Notes: generated by a model from the sequence alone, not told the origin. DNA of 64,000 bases from Kiloniella laminariae DSM 19542 (GCF_000374005.1 NZ_KB893167.1:186265-250264); one strand, 5' to 3'; positions 40,212-49,480 are shown, counted from the first letter of the stretch. Translations and numbers: made by a program.

Positions 40212-40631
40212 GCCTTTTACAAATTATCTTTAATGATTTTTATGATGTAAAATTATTTACTGATGTTTTTATCGAAGACAAAGCTCTGTTGCTTGAGTTT
40301 TTAAAGGGGCAGATATTTTCAGCACAACGGCAAGAACAAAAACAAGAATGCCGTCTGTGATATCGGGTTCGTTAATGCAAGCAATGGGGACTTATCTGCC
40401 GAATTTTAATCCTGACAAATTTCTAGAAAAGATCAGGAACGCAGATCAGGGCCGGGGACTGAGAGAAACAGATCATCCGCCGTCTCCCGGGAAATGAATG
40501 TCTCAAGGATCACTCTTGATCCTGGTGCCTTTCTGGCTAACGAAACCCGATCATGGAACAAGATGCTCAGGGAGTATCCACGGGCATTTGATATTGAACA
40601 GAATGAGCGAATTCTTGGGAGACGCACAAAC
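40212..40631 (+). other. long non-coding leader upstream of the HAAT importer
   Basis: These 420 bases hold no supported gene. The first half is AT-rich (40212-40330) and is the likely promoter region. The second half keeps the binding-protein frame open from an ATG at 40494, but those residues do not resemble a secreted protein and the Tat signal begins after 40632. I saw no sigma-54 site and no recognisable riboswitch. Confidence 0.5.
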
Positions 40632-41996
40632 ATGACCGATAATTCAAATAAAAAATTTCATCTTTCTCGCCGCCGGCTTCTTACGGGTGCGGCTGCGGTG
40701 GGTGCCGGGGCAGCCATGTTTGGCGGATCCCCCATGGGCTTTGTCAAAGGGGCCTGGGCAGCAAATTTCAGAAATGACCCCGGTAACAATTCTTTTGTGA
40801 AGTTTGGCTTTAATGTCCCTCAAACCGGTGCTTATGCCGATGAAGGGGCCGATGAACTCCGGGCTTATTATCTTGCTGTAAAACACCTGAATGGCGAAGG
40901 TGATGGCGGTATGCTGACAACCATGCAGCCTAGTTCATTGAAGGGAAATGGTATTCTTGGCAAGAAGGTCGAGTATGTCACGGGTGATACCCAGACCAAA
41001 TCTGATGCAGCGCGCGCTTCGGCCAAGCGGATGATTGAAAAAGAGGGTGTGACCATGTTCTCCGGTGGATCTTCCTCCGGTGTTGCAGTGGCAACCCAGT
41101 CCCTGGCCCAGGAAATGGGTGTGATCTTTATGTGTGGGCTGACCCACTCGAATGACACAACAGGTAAAGACAAGCGTCGTTATGGCTTCCGCCACTTCTT
41201 CAACGCCTATATGTCCGGGGCGGCCCTTGGTCCGGTTCTGAAAGATGAAATGGGCACAGATCGCCGCGCGTATCATCTGACAGCTGACTACACCTGGGGC
41301 TGGACCCAGGAAGAGTCGATCAAGAACACAACAGAAGCATTGGGTTGGGAAACCGTAAACGCAGTGCGTACGCCGGTTGGTGCTGGGGATTTCTCTCAGT
41401 ATATCACGCCAGTTCTGAATTCTGGTGCCGATGTCCTGATCCTGAACCACTATGGTAAGGACATGATCAACTCCCTGACCCAGGCAATCCAGTTTGGCCT
41501 GAGAGACAAACAGGTGAACGGCAAGAATTTTGAAATTGTTGTTCCTCTCTTCTCTCGTCTGATGGCGCAGGGTGCTGGCGAGAACATCAAAGGAATTCTG
41601 GGAACCACTAACTGGAACTGGTCCTTGCAGGATGCCGGATCACAGGCTTTTGTGAAGTCCTTTGGTCAGGAGTATGGTTTCCCGCCATCACAGGCTGCTC
41701 ATACCTGTTATGTTCAGACACTGCTTTATGCAAATGCTTGTGAAATGGCCGGGACTTTCTATCCGCCAGAAGTTATCAAGGCTCTGGAAGGTTTTGAGTT
41801 CGATGGTATGGGCAATGGTCCAACTGAATATCGAGCCGCTGATCACCAGTGTTTCAAGGATGTTCTGGTCGTACGGGGTAACGAAAATCCAACCACCCAG
41901 TTTGATCTGCTGAATGTTGTCCAGCAGGTTCCACGGGCTCAGGTTGAATACGATCCTGCCATTTTTGGCGGTGACTTAGGCCCATACGAGGTCTGA
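40632..41996 (+). CDS. HAAT-type ABC transporter substrate-binding protein with Tat signal
   Basis: A 454-residue periplasmic binding protein of type I fold (Peripla_BP_6, Leu/Ile/Val- or amide-type). The N-terminus has a twin-arginine signal, LSRRRLLTGAAAV, followed by an Ala/Gly-rich hydrophobic stretch and a likely AWA-A cleavage near residue 42. Family motifs include FNVPQTGAYADEG and GGSSSGVAVATQSLAQEMG. GGGAGA precedes the ATG at 40632. A hairpin after the stop may raise its expression above the membrane genes. The ligand may be a branched-chain amino acid, urea, amide or aromatic compound; the sequence does not decide. Confidence 0.87.
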   Translation: MTDNSNKKFHLSRRRLLTGAAAVGAGAAMFGGSPMGFVKGAWAANFRNDPGNNSFVKFGFNVPQTGAYADEGADELRAYYLAVKHLNGEGDGGMLTTMQPSSLKGNGILGKKVEYVTGDTQTKSDAARASAKRMIEKEGVTMFSGGSSSGVAVATQSLAQEMGVIFMCGLTHSNDTTGKDKRRYGFRHFFNAYMSGAALGPVLKDEMGTDRRAYHLTADYTWGWTQEESIKNTTEALGWETVNAVRTPVGAGDFSQYITPVLNSGADVLILNHYGKDMINSLTQAIQFGLRDKQVNGKNFEIVVPLFSRLMAQGAGENIKGILGTTNWNWSLQDAGSQAFVKSFGQEYGFPPSQAAHTCYVQTLLYANACEMAGTFYPPEVIKALEGFEFDGMGNGPTEYRAADHQCFKDVLVVRGNENPTTQFDLLNVVQQVPRAQVEYDPAIFGGDLGPYEV

Positions 41997-42007
41997 TTCA
42001 ATAGGCA

Positions 42008-42036
42008 TGGACCGGGTGCTGTACCAGCCCGGTCCA
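42008..42036 (+). repeat. intercistronic hairpin after the binding-protein gene
   Basis: A 12-bp GC-rich stem with a single bulged base (42008-42021 and 42025-42036) and a three-base loop follows the binding-protein stop by 11 bases. There is no T run, so mRNA stabilisation or partial termination is more likely than full termination. Confidence 0.6.
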
Positions 42037-42132
42037 CCCTTACTGATGATTTTAGAAACAAGATGCTTGTCCGGTCGACAGTGAGCCTTCTCCTGTACTG
42101 GCGACATCAAAACCAGCAGCGAAATTAAAAAC

Positions 42133-43149
42133 ATGGATGCACTTGTACTGCAACTCCTGAACGGGCTCGACAAAGGGGGCGCTTATGCCCTGATTGCCCT
42201 AGGACTGACCCTGATTTTCGGAACTTTGGGGGTCGTAAATTTTGCCCATGGGGCTCTTTTTATGCTCGGCGCTTTTTGTGCCGTAGCAATGAAGCAGCTT
42301 CTGACACTTTCCAAACTGGTCAAAGACGAAAGCATCACCTTTTTTGACGCTTTCAAGGAAGAGCCCTATCTCAAGATATGGTTTGGGGATACCGGGGCGA
42401 TTATTATTGATTACGCTGTACCAATTTCGATCCTGCTGGCCATACCGGTCATGTTGTTAATTGGCTTGGCGCTTGAGCGTGGCTTGATCAGGTTTTTTTA
42501 CAAGCGAACCCATGCCGAACAGATCCTCGTGACCTTTGGTATGGCGATTGTTCTGCAAGAGATTGTCAAGGCGATGTTCGGGGCCAACCCGGTACCGATG
42601 CCACCGCCCGAAATTTTCGCCGGGTCAGCCGATATTGGATCTTTCCTGGGGCTTGGCAACTCTGTGGTCTATCCCTGGTGGCGTCTTGTGTATCTCGGCT
42701 TTGCCGGAATTGTAATCGCGGGTGTTTTCTCCTTCCTACAGTTTACGACCTTTGGAATGGTGGTTCGGGCCGGGATGCAGGACAGAGAAACTGTCGGCTT
42801 GCTCGGAATTGATATCGAACGGCGCTTTACCATTGTCTTTGGTCTGGCAGCAGTTGTTTCGGGGCTTGCCGGAGTTATGTACACCCCGATTGTGCCACCG
42901 GACTATCATATGGGCATGGATTTTCTTGTTCTTTCATTTGTGGTCGTTGTCGTTGGCGGTATGGGGTCACTGACCGGAGCTGTTGCAGCAGGTTTCCTGC
43001 TGGGAATTCTTCAGTCTTTTGCCTCGATGAACGAAATCACCTCTATTCTCCCTGGTATTGACCAGATCATTATTTTCCTTGTTGCGGTTGTCATTCTGCT
43101 GGTTCGTCCCCGTGGTCTGATGGGCCGAAAAGGCGTAATGGAGTCCTAA
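42133..43149 (+). CDS. LivH-type ABC permease
   Basis: A 338-residue inner-membrane permease of the LivH/UrtB family with about eight to nine helices. GGAYALIALGLTLIFGTLGVVNFAHGAL at the N-terminus is the family hallmark (GVVNFAHG is the core), and YFLVLSF-like MDFLVLSFVVVVVGGMGSL occurs near 265. There is a hydrophilic insertion around residues 58-85 (KLVKDESITFFDAFKEEPYL). It pairs with the next permease. Confidence 0.92.
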   Translation: MDALVLQLLNGLDKGGAYALIALGLTLIFGTLGVVNFAHGALFMLGAFCAVAMKQLLTLSKLVKDESITFFDAFKEEPYLKIWFGDTGAIIIDYAVPISILLAIPVMLLIGLALERGLIRFFYKRTHAEQILVTFGMAIVLQEIVKAMFGANPVPMPPPEIFAGSADIGSFLGLGNSVVYPWWRLVYLGFAGIVIAGVFSFLQFTTFGMVVRAGMQDRETVGLLGIDIERRFTIVFGLAAVVSGLAGVMYTPIVPPDYHMGMDFLVLSFVVVVVGGMGSLTGAVAAGFLLGILQSFASMNEITSILPGIDQIIIFLVAVVILLVRPRGLMGRKGVMES

Positions 43150-43152
43150 ATC

Positions 43153-44304
43153 ATGATTACAGCTACGCCACGTAATGACTTGTTGTTAATGGTGTTCTTC
43201 GCCATTGCCATTCTCACCATGCCGATCTGGCTGTCTCCGATTGGGGCTGCCTATCCCGATCTTTTACAACGTTTTGCAATTTACGGGATTTTTGCGATTG
43301 GCTTTAACCTGCTGTTTGGCCTGACCGGGTATCTTTCCTTCGGCCATGCTGCTTTTCTCGGTGTCGGTTCCTATACTGCCGTCTGGTCGTTTAAACTGCT
43401 CAGCATGAGTGTGGTCCCCGCCGTACTTTTCGGGGTCATTACCTCGGGACTTTTTGCCGTTGTCATCGGCTATATCAGCCTCAGACGTTCCGGCATCTAT
43501 TTTTCCATCCTCACACTGGCTTTTGCCCAGATGTCCTACAACCTGGCTTATTCTGTCCTGACGCCAATTACCAACGGCGAAACCGGACTGCAGCTGGCGC
43601 AGGAAGATCCCCGGGTTTTTGATAATCTTTTTGGTACAGCAATGGAAAGCGGCAGCGGTATCCCGCCGACCAATCTTTTTGGTTTGGAAATGAGCGGCTA
43701 TTCCGGTTTCTATTTCTGTGCTGTCCTGATGATTATCGGATTTTATATCTCCATGCGGATTACCCGTTCCCCCTTCGGGATGATGCTCAAGGCGGTCAAG
43801 TCCAACCAGAACCGCATGAGTTATACAGGCCTGAATACCCGACCATATACACTGGCTGCCTTTGTTATTTCCGGAATGTACGCCGGGCTTGCAGGTTCGC
43901 TTCTGGCGGTCACAGATCCGCTGGCAGGGGCCGAGAGAATGCAGTGGACGGCTTCGGGAGAAGTGGTGTTGATGACTATCCTCGGCGGTGTTGGAACCTT
44001 GATGGGACCTGTCATCGGGGCAGGGGTGATCAAGTATTTCGAGAATATTTTCTCGGCCTTTAATGATGATGCCCTGCACGAGATCTTCTCTTTTCTTCCG
44101 GATGTGCTTCAGGACGGCGTTGTTGCCGTTGTTGGCCTCTTTGTCGGAGAGGGGTGGCATCTGACGCTCGGCGCCCTGTTTGTTATTGTCGTCGTTTTCC
44201 TGCCGGGTGGAATCATGGAAGGCATCGGTCGCCTGTCACGTGTTTTTTCCCAAAAGAAAACAATAGAACCCACCGTGAAAACCCGGGCACAACCAGGTGA
44301 ATAG
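43153..44304 (+). CDS. LivM-type ABC permease
   Basis: A 383-residue permease with about ten helices and the LivM signatures [17 protein letters not shown] near 56-72 and [17 protein letters not shown] near 236-252. It lies 3 bases after the LivH-type gene and forms the heterodimeric channel with it. The 25-residue C-terminal tail is charged and cytoplasmic. Confidence 0.92.
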   Translation: MITATPRNDLLLMVFFAIAILTMPIWLSPIGAAYPDLLQRFAIYGIFAIGFNLLFGLTGYLSFGHAAFLGVGSYTAVWSFKLLSMSVVPAVLFGVITSGLFAVVIGYISLRRSGIYFSILTLAFAQMSYNLAYSVLTPITNGETGLQLAQEDPRVFDNLFGTAMESGSGIPPTNLFGLEMSGYSGFYFCAVLMIIGFYISMRITRSPFGMMLKAVKSNQNRMSYTGLNTRPYTLAAFVISGMYAGLAGSLLAVTDPLAGAERMQWTASGEVVLMTILGGVGTLMGPVIGAGVIKYFENIFSAFNDDALHEIFSFLPDVLQDGVVAVVGLFVGEGWHLTLGALFVIVVVFLPGGIMEGIGRLSRVFSQKKTIEPTVKTRAQPGE

Positions 44305-44338
44305 CCAAAAGAGAAAATTCAAATAAAGAGAGAATGTC

Positions 44339-45094
44339 ATGGGTATTCTTGAAGTTCGCGATGTTAACAAGAGCTTTGGTGGTTTGCAGGCCCTGAATAA
44401 TGTTCAGCTGAATGTTGAAGAAGGCTCTGTTCACGCCATTATCGGCCCCAACGGAGCTGGAAAATCCACTTTCCTGAATTGCCTGGTCGGAAGGCTCACC
44501 CCCGATACCGGGAGCGTCACCTTCAACGGCGGATCTCTACTGGGGATTACGCCGCATGAAATCAACCAGGCTGGTGTGGCCAGGGTGTTTCAGACCCCGG
44601 AAATTTTCGGTGATCTGAGCCTGTTGGATAACGTTATTATTCCAACATTTGCCACCCGAGACGGCTCCTTTACCCTGAATGCCTGGAAGCGGGCGGATCA
44701 GGACTGGGAAGTTCGGGAAAAAGCTGAACATATGCTTGAAGATGTGGGATTGATCGAAAAGAAAGATGCCATTGCGGGCAGCCTTTCGCGGGGGGACAAA
44801 CGTCGCCTTGAGTTGGCCATGTGTTTGGTACAAAACCCGAAGCTGCTGCTGCTTGATGAGCCAACCGCGGGCATGTCCCGCGCAGATACCAATAATACAA
44901 TCGACCTGCTGAAGCGTATCGGCAAGCGGGGGATTACCAAGATCATTATCGAGCACGATATGCATGTGGTCTTTTCGCTTGCCAACAAGGTCAGTGTCAT
45001 GGCGCAGGGCACCGTAATTGCCGAGGGACTGCCCGAGGATATCAAGGGAGACCCTCGTGTGCAGGAAGCTTATCTGGGGGGAGCCCACCTATGA
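44339..45094 (+). CDS. LivG-type ABC ATPase with unusual signature motif
   Basis: A 251-residue ATPase: Walker A GPNGAGKST (near 37-45), Walker B LLLLDEPTAG and an H-loop His in IIEHDMHVVF. The ABC signature, normally LSGGQ or LSYGQ, reads LSRGDKRRLE (44783 onwards), with Asp where Gln is usual. The remainder is typical of LivG/UrtD. It overlaps the LivF-type gene by 4 bases. Confidence 0.92.
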   Translation: MGILEVRDVNKSFGGLQALNNVQLNVEEGSVHAIIGPNGAGKSTFLNCLVGRLTPDTGSVTFNGGSLLGITPHEINQAGVARVFQTPEIFGDLSLLDNVIIPTFATRDGSFTLNAWKRADQDWEVREKAEHMLEDVGLIEKKDAIAGSLSRGDKRRLELAMCLVQNPKLLLLDEPTAGMSRADTNNTIDLLKRIGKRGITKIIIEHDMHVVFSLANKVSVMAQGTVIAEGLPEDIKGDPRVQEAYLGGAHL

Positions 45095-45840
45095 GTATGA
45101 CCCGCGTTGAACCCGTTACCAACAAGGGCGGAGCCCCTTCCTTTTTCTCGGCCTGGGACCTGCATGCCTATTACGGGGAAAGTTATATCGTTCAGGGGGT
45201 AAGCTTTGATATTCGCGAAGGCGAAATCCTGGCACTCCTGGGGCGTAATGGTGCTGGTAAAACCTCGACCCTTCGGGCAATTGCCCGAACAGCAGATCCC
45301 ATGTTGACTCACGGAGAGATCTGGCTGGACCATAAACCGCTGCATTCCATGAAATCCTTTGAGGCAGCAAGGAATGGTGTCGGGCTTGTACCAGAAGATC
45401 GCAGAATTATTCCTGGTCTGACGGTCGAGGAAAACCTGCAACTCGCGCAGATATCAGAACCTGTCGGCTGGACGATTGAAAGAATTTACGATCATTTTCC
45501 CCGTTTGGCAGAGCGACGTAACCAGGAGGGAATAACCATGTCCGGGGGGGAGCAACAGATGTTGGCTGTTGCCCGGGCATTGGCGCGGGATGTCAAACTG
45601 CTGTTGCTGGATGAGCCTTATGAAGGCCTCGCGCCAGTGATTGTACACGAAATTGAAAGCATCCTTCGTGAGATCAAATCACATGGCCTGACCACGATTA
45701 TTGTGGAGCAGAACGCTATTGCAGCGCTCAATCTGGCAGACCGTGCCATCATTCTTGATATGGGGCAGGTGGTGTTTGATGGTACGGCCCAGGAAGTGCT
45801 GGATGACGCCGGGCTGCGACAGGAATATTTGGCCATATAA
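45091..45840 (+). CDS. LivF-type ABC ATPase
   Basis: A 249-residue ATPase: YYGESYIVQGVSF, Walker A GRNGAGKTS, a regular signature MSGGEQQMLAVARAL, and Walker B LLLLDEPYEGLAP (the YEGLAP variant is typical of LivF). Overlap with the preceding ATPase gene and the terminator after it mark it as the last gene of the five-gene operon. Confidence 0.93.
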   Translation: MSMTRVEPVTNKGGAPSFFSAWDLHAYYGESYIVQGVSFDIREGEILALLGRNGAGKTSTLRAIARTADPMLTHGEIWLDHKPLHSMKSFEAARNGVGLVPEDRRIIPGLTVEENLQLAQISEPVGWTIERIYDHFPRLAERRNQEGITMSGGEQQMLAVARALARDVKLLLLDEPYEGLAPVIVHEIESILREIKSHGLTTIIVEQNAIAALNLADRAIILDMGQVVFDGTAQEVLDDAGLRQEYLAI

Positions 45841-45884
45841 TCACTGGGTTATATCACCAGGCTTTGATTCACTTGCACGACTTG

Positions 45885-45912
45885 AAAGGGAGTTTTTAAA
45901 CTCCCTTTTTTT
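45885..45912 (+). terminator. intrinsic terminator of the HAAT operon
   Basis: Perfect 11-base arms (45885-45895 and 45898-45908), a minimal TT loop and a continuing T run. Confidence 0.88.
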
Positions 45913-46016
45913 ACGACAACAGTATCATTCCTACTGATCAGGAATGTTCTTTCTGTTCTTTCTTGCCTCTTTCCCCAAAGGTCTGACATGATTTGAACAG
46001 AGCAGGGGAGTTGAGC

Positions 46017-46664
46017 ATGACAGAAATAATCGCAATTTTCAGTATTCTTGGCGTTATTGCCATCGGAGCGATCACGCCTGGCCCCAGCTTTATTCTTGTT
46101 GCCCAGATCTCTTTATCCCGTTCACGGAACCATGGTATCGCCGCTGCCGCGGGTATGGGGGCTGGAGCAATTCTGTTTGCTATACTTGCTCTTCTCGGGC
46201 TGCAGATGATCTTTATCGAAATTGACTGGCTCTATGCTGCTTTCAAGATCTTTGGCGGTCTCTATCTGGTTTATCTCGGGATCCGGATCTGGCGAGGGGC
46301 AAAAAACAGCCTTGTGTCTGTAGATACAGCCGGGTGTGAGGTCGGGATCAGCCAAGAAACAGCAGAAAAAACCACTTGTTTTCGCGCCTTTGTCCATGCC
46401 TTTATGACCCAGATCAGCAACCCAAAGGCGGCGATCATCTATAGCGGAGTTTTTGCTGTATTCCTGCCAAGCGAGACATCTTTCTGGTTTCCGCTGGTGC
46501 TTTTACCAGCAATCATGCTGCTTGAGACAAGCTGGTATATTGTTGTTGCCTGTGCCCTGTCGGCACCGGTTTCTCGCACTATCTATCTGCGGGCAAAAAC
46601 TGGGATTGATCGTGTTGCCGGTAGCCTGATGGGGTTACTTGGCCTCAAGCTGATGACAAGCTAG
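46017..46664 (+). CDS. LysE/RhtB-family amino acid exporter
   Basis: A 215-residue membrane protein with about six helices. The family start GAITPGPSFILVAQISLSRSRNHG (GPSFILV is the core), then AAGMGAGAI and the SNPKAAIIYSGVFA stretch, are diagnostic. These proteins export amino acids such as homoserine, threonine or lysine. The ATG at 46017 with AGGGGAG upstream is preferred to a TTG at 45993. Confidence 0.9.
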   Translation: MTEIIAIFSILGVIAIGAITPGPSFILVAQISLSRSRNHGIAAAAGMGAGAILFAILALLGLQMIFIEIDWLYAAFKIFGGLYLVYLGIRIWRGAKNSLVSVDTAGCEVGISQETAEKTTCFRAFVHAFMTQISNPKAAIIYSGVFAVFLPSETSFWFPLVLLPAIMLLETSWYIVVACALSAPVSRTIYLRAKTGIDRVAGSLMGLLGLKLMTS

Positions 46665-46727
46665 CCCAGAGTTAGTCTGTTTGTGTTTCGCTGCTATCTT
46701 ACTCTGTTAATCTGGATGATATTCACC

Positions 46728-47507
46728 ATGTCAGAACGCCCGGGCAATCCTTTTCCAAACAACAATAAAAAAGATCGAAAAGTAATTGAAAAAAAAGGAA
46801 TATCACCTTTTCTACTTGTCCTGATTCTCTTGGTATTAACTGCCGTCGGGCTTTATTTTCTTGCGGAGAGTTTTCCCGCGACCTTAACCAACGAAGACAA
46901 CCAGATTGATCTGGTCAGGCTGCTGGCAATCCTTCTGTTGATTATGTCCTCGGCAGTTGGCCTGCGCCGCATCAGCGTTGCAACTTTGCCCAGATACTTG
47001 CGGGACATCGCGATCTGGGTCTGTATCTTTGCCGTGCTGTTACTGGGGTATAGCTACAGGGATCTTTTCAGTGACGCCGGGCAACGCATGTCTTCTGTGC
47101 TTTTGCCAGGTCAGGCCCATGTTACAGATCATGGAGAGCTGGTTTTTTCCAGATCCCGAGATGGCCATTTTTATATTGATGCCACGGCAGATGGTACAGC
47201 GGTACGTTTTCTGGTTGATACTGGCGCAAGCAGTCTGGTGCTCAGTCCATCAGACGCCGACAGGCTGGGGTTCGATTTTAACCAGCTGCTGTTCAACCAG
47301 ACCTTCGAGACAGCCAACGGCACGGGCAGGGGCGCCAGAGCTCAACTGGGCAGCATGACCCTTGGAACTGCTACCTTTGAAAGCATTCCTGTCTCGATCA
47401 ATGAAGCCCCAATGTCGACGTCTTTGCTCGGCATGTCGTTCCTCAAACGCCTGCACAGTTTCGAATTCCAGGGAGATCAATTAATCTTACGTGTTGATGG
47501 GGGATGA
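46728..47507 (+). CDS. membrane-anchored retropepsin-like aspartic protease
   Basis: A 259-residue protein with three hydrophobic segments in the first 125 residues and a C-terminal retropepsin domain (about 140-259). The active-site motif is FLVDTGASSLVLS and the fold closes with LLGMSFLKRL. This is the TIGR02281-like clan AA family common in alphaproteobacteria; such domains act as dimers, probably in the periplasm. The ATG at 46728 is preferred over a GTG at 46683, though neither has a strong ribosome-binding site. Substrate unknown. Confidence 0.82.
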   Translation: MSERPGNPFPNNNKKDRKVIEKKGISPFLLVLILLVLTAVGLYFLAESFPATLTNEDNQIDLVRLLAILLLIMSSAVGLRRISVATLPRYLRDIAIWVCIFAVLLLGYSYRDLFSDAGQRMSSVLLPGQAHVTDHGELVFSRSRDGHFYIDATADGTAVRFLVDTGASSLVLSPSDADRLGFDFNQLLFNQTFETANGTGRGARAQLGSMTLGTATFESIPVSINEAPMSTSLLGMSFLKRLHSFEFQGDQLILRVDGG

Positions 47508-47728
47508 AATGGAAGCCGTTACGGAAACAAAACTACGGTGTCCCGGGGGACAAAATTAATTGAATTTTGCATAGAGATAATTCGCATAATTTATATTATG
47601 GAAAATATTTTCCTATAGACATTACAAACTAGTCGGCACCGCAGCGAATGTTGAGTTTATGGAAGTAAAGCAGATTGTCATTGTATTTCCAGTCGCAACC
47701 ACCCGCGCGCAAAGAGAAATTAAAAGAG

Positions 47729-48448
47729 TCAGAAAGGTGAAAGTTGAATTGGGCGGACGTTATCCTCGAATGGTACATGCCGTCTCCGAAATGTTGTGTC
47801 CTGGACGTATTCCGGTCTGCTGATCCGGTCCATACGAAAATGCCGGAAGTCTTTACGTATAGGATCCCAAGCCACTAAATACCATAGTGGTGGCAGGATC
47901 AGCATCGCTTGTGGCTCAACGGTTCGGATGGTTACGCTCCCTTTTGCGTCGCGGTACTGGAATCTCAGATGTTGCCGTTGGAGAAAAGCTGTCTCGAAGG
48001 CAGGTAAAAGCGCCGGGTCCATTGTTCCCATGTCGGATATGTCGACCTGTGGTGAGAGCTGTCCGACGTACAGGCAATCCAGAAAGCGTCGCAAATCGCG
48101 TACCTTGTCAGAGGGCAAGGCTTTTTCGATTTTGGCAAGTCCGGCATCTGCGAGGTCCGAAAATGGTAGATTTCCGGCGGCCCGCATGGACGCCACGCTG
48201 ATAAGCAGTGCAAATACTTCCGCGACCGAAAGCCGCGTTGTGGTCTGAAGCGACTGCGGGTCGAGTTGCAGGCCGCCGCCGCGTCCAGGTTCCGAATGAA
48301 TGACAAAACCCTCATCCCGCAATACGCTGATGTCACGCAATACGGTGCGTCTGGACGCGCCAACCTCCTCGGCCAAGGCGGCGACTGTCGAAGTGCCGTT
48401 GCGCCGAAGTCTGCGTACGATAACGTCATGTCGGAGACGAGGTTTCAT
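47729..48448 (-). CDS. HTH/WYL-domain transcriptional regulator (YafY type)
   Basis: A 239-residue regulator. A winged helix (about 5-60: TVAALAEEVGASRRTVLRDI) precedes a WYL domain whose core PLWYLVAWD lies near 186-194, and FRHFRMDRI follows. YafY-type WYL proteins sense small ligands and control adjacent genes. It is divergent from the epoxide hydrolase-like gene with an 87-base gap containing an inverted repeat. Its base composition appears GC-richer than its low-GC surroundings, which may reflect transfer. Confidence 0.88.
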   Translation of the reverse strand: MKPRLRHDVIVRRLRRNGTSTVAALAEEVGASRRTVLRDISVLRDEGFVIHSEPGRGGGLQLDPQSLQTTTRLSVAEVFALLISVASMRAAGNLPFSDLADAGLAKIEKALPSDKVRDLRRFLDCLYVGQLSPQVDISDMGTMDPALLPAFETAFLQRQHLRFQYRDAKGSVTIRTVEPQAMLILPPLWYLVAWDPIRKDFRHFRMDRISRPEYVQDTTFRRRHVPFEDNVRPIQLSPF

Positions 48449-48467
48449 TTTGCAAGGCTATCCTTCT

Positions 48468-48490
48468 ATGGTGACAGAATTTGGCACCAT
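48468..48490. promoter_or_regulatory. candidate operator between the WYL regulator and hydrolase genes
   Basis: ATGGTG (48468-48473) and CACCAT (48485-48490) form a perfect 6-base inverted repeat with an 11-base spacer in the divergent promoter region. Position and symmetry suit a dimeric regulator, most simply the WYL protein. Confidence 0.4.
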
Positions 48491-48535
48491 TGCAAATTAG
48501 GTACCCATTGAACATGCCTAAAAGGAGATATTGTT

Positions 48536-49480
48536 ATGTTTAGCCCCATCGATTTTCCCAAACCCACCTCTATCGCTGTCAATGGTATCGAACTCGAAGT
48601 CTTTGAAGCAGGACGAAAAAATGGAGGAAATCCGATTGTTCTCTGCCACGGTTGGCCAGAACATGCCTTTTCTTGGCGGTACCAGATACCCGCTCTCGCC
48701 GCAGCAGGCTATCATGTGATTGCCCCAAACCAGCGGGGGTATGGCAACTCATCCCGTCCGACGGAAGTAACAGCCTATGACCTTGAACACTTGTCGGGTG
48801 ATCTGATCGCACTTCTCGATTACTATGGATACCAAGACGCGATCTTTGTCGGTCATGATTGGGGTGCCAGTGTCGTTTGGGGGATGGCCTTGTTACATCC
48901 AGAACGGGTGAGCAAAATCATAAATCTTGCCTTGCCTTACCAAGCACGTACTGAAAAACCTTGGATCGAGTTCATGGAAGAATTTCTTGGCGACGACTAC
49001 TATTTCGTTCACTTTAACCGACAGCCGGGTATTGCGGATGCAGTGCTGGATGAAAATATTTATCAGTTCCTTCGCAATATGTTCCGTAAAAATGTCCCTC
49101 CTGCACCACCAAAGCCAGGTATGATGATGATCGATCTCGCCAGAGCAGAAGCTCCACTTGGCCAACCTCTTATGAATGATGACGAACTGGCTGTTTTCGT
49201 TTCCGCCTTCGAGAAAACAGGATTCACAAGCAGTATAAATTGGTACAGGAACCTTGATCGCAACTGGCAAATCTTAGCGGATGTTAACCCAATCATTCAA
49301 AAACCTGCTCTCATGATTTACGGAGATCGTGATTTAATCCCGAAATCTGAAAATCTAACTGATTTCGTTCCCAAAATTGACGTGGTAAGCCTAGATTGTG
49401 GTCATTGCATCCAGCAAGAGAAGCCGGAAGAAACAAATGAAGCGATCCTGAGCTGGTTGCAAAAACAGGCTGAAATTTAG
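48536..49480 (+). CDS. alpha/beta hydrolase, epoxide hydrolase-like
   Basis: A 314-residue alpha/beta hydrolase. The oxyanion-hole motif HGWPEHAFSWRYQ is near 34-46, the nucleophile Asp is in GHDWGASVVWG near 105-115, a cap domain occupies about 135-235, and YGDRDLIP and DCGHCIQQEKP supply the acid and catalytic His. HGWP plus GHDWG favour epoxide hydrolase over haloalkane dehalogenase. GGAG precedes the ATG. It is probably controlled by the divergent WYL regulator. The substrate is unknown. Confidence 0.87.
   Translation: MFSPIDFPKPTSIAVNGIELEVFEAGRKNGGNPIVLCHGWPEHAFSWRYQIPALAAAGYHVIAPNQRGYGNSSRPTEVTAYDLEHLSGDLIALLDYYGYQDAIFVGHDWGASVVWGMALLHPERVSKIINLALPYQARTEKPWIEFMEEFLGDDYYFVHFNRQPGIADAVLDENIYQFLRNMFRKNVPPAPPKPGMMMIDLARAEAPLGQPLMNDDELAVFVSAFEKTGFTSSINWYRNLDRNWQILADVNPIIQKPALMIYGDRDLIPKSENLTDFVPKIDVVSLDCGHCIQQEKPEETNEAILSWLQKQAEI

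Noticed and set aside
40494-40631. N-terminal extension of the HAAT binding protein from an upstream ATG
   Set aside because: It would bury the twin-arginine signal 46 residues inside; the ATG at 40632 has the better ribosome-binding site.
40212-40631. Sigma-54 promoter upstream of the HAAT importer, expected if NtrC controlled it
   Set aside because: No GG-N10-GC pair with the flanking consensus was found in this region.
43264-44160. Antisense frame of about 300 codons across the LivM-type gene
   Set aside because: Very polar translation without motifs, opposite a clear membrane protein gene.
47508-47728. AT-rich gap possibly marking an insertion boundary
   Set aside because: No inverted or direct repeats, integrase or tRNA end were found; only base composition is suggestive.
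47659-47820. Short plus-strand frame beginning MEVKQIVIVF
   Set aside because: About 53 codons, overlaps the 3' end of the WYL gene, no ribosome-binding site and no recognisable fold.
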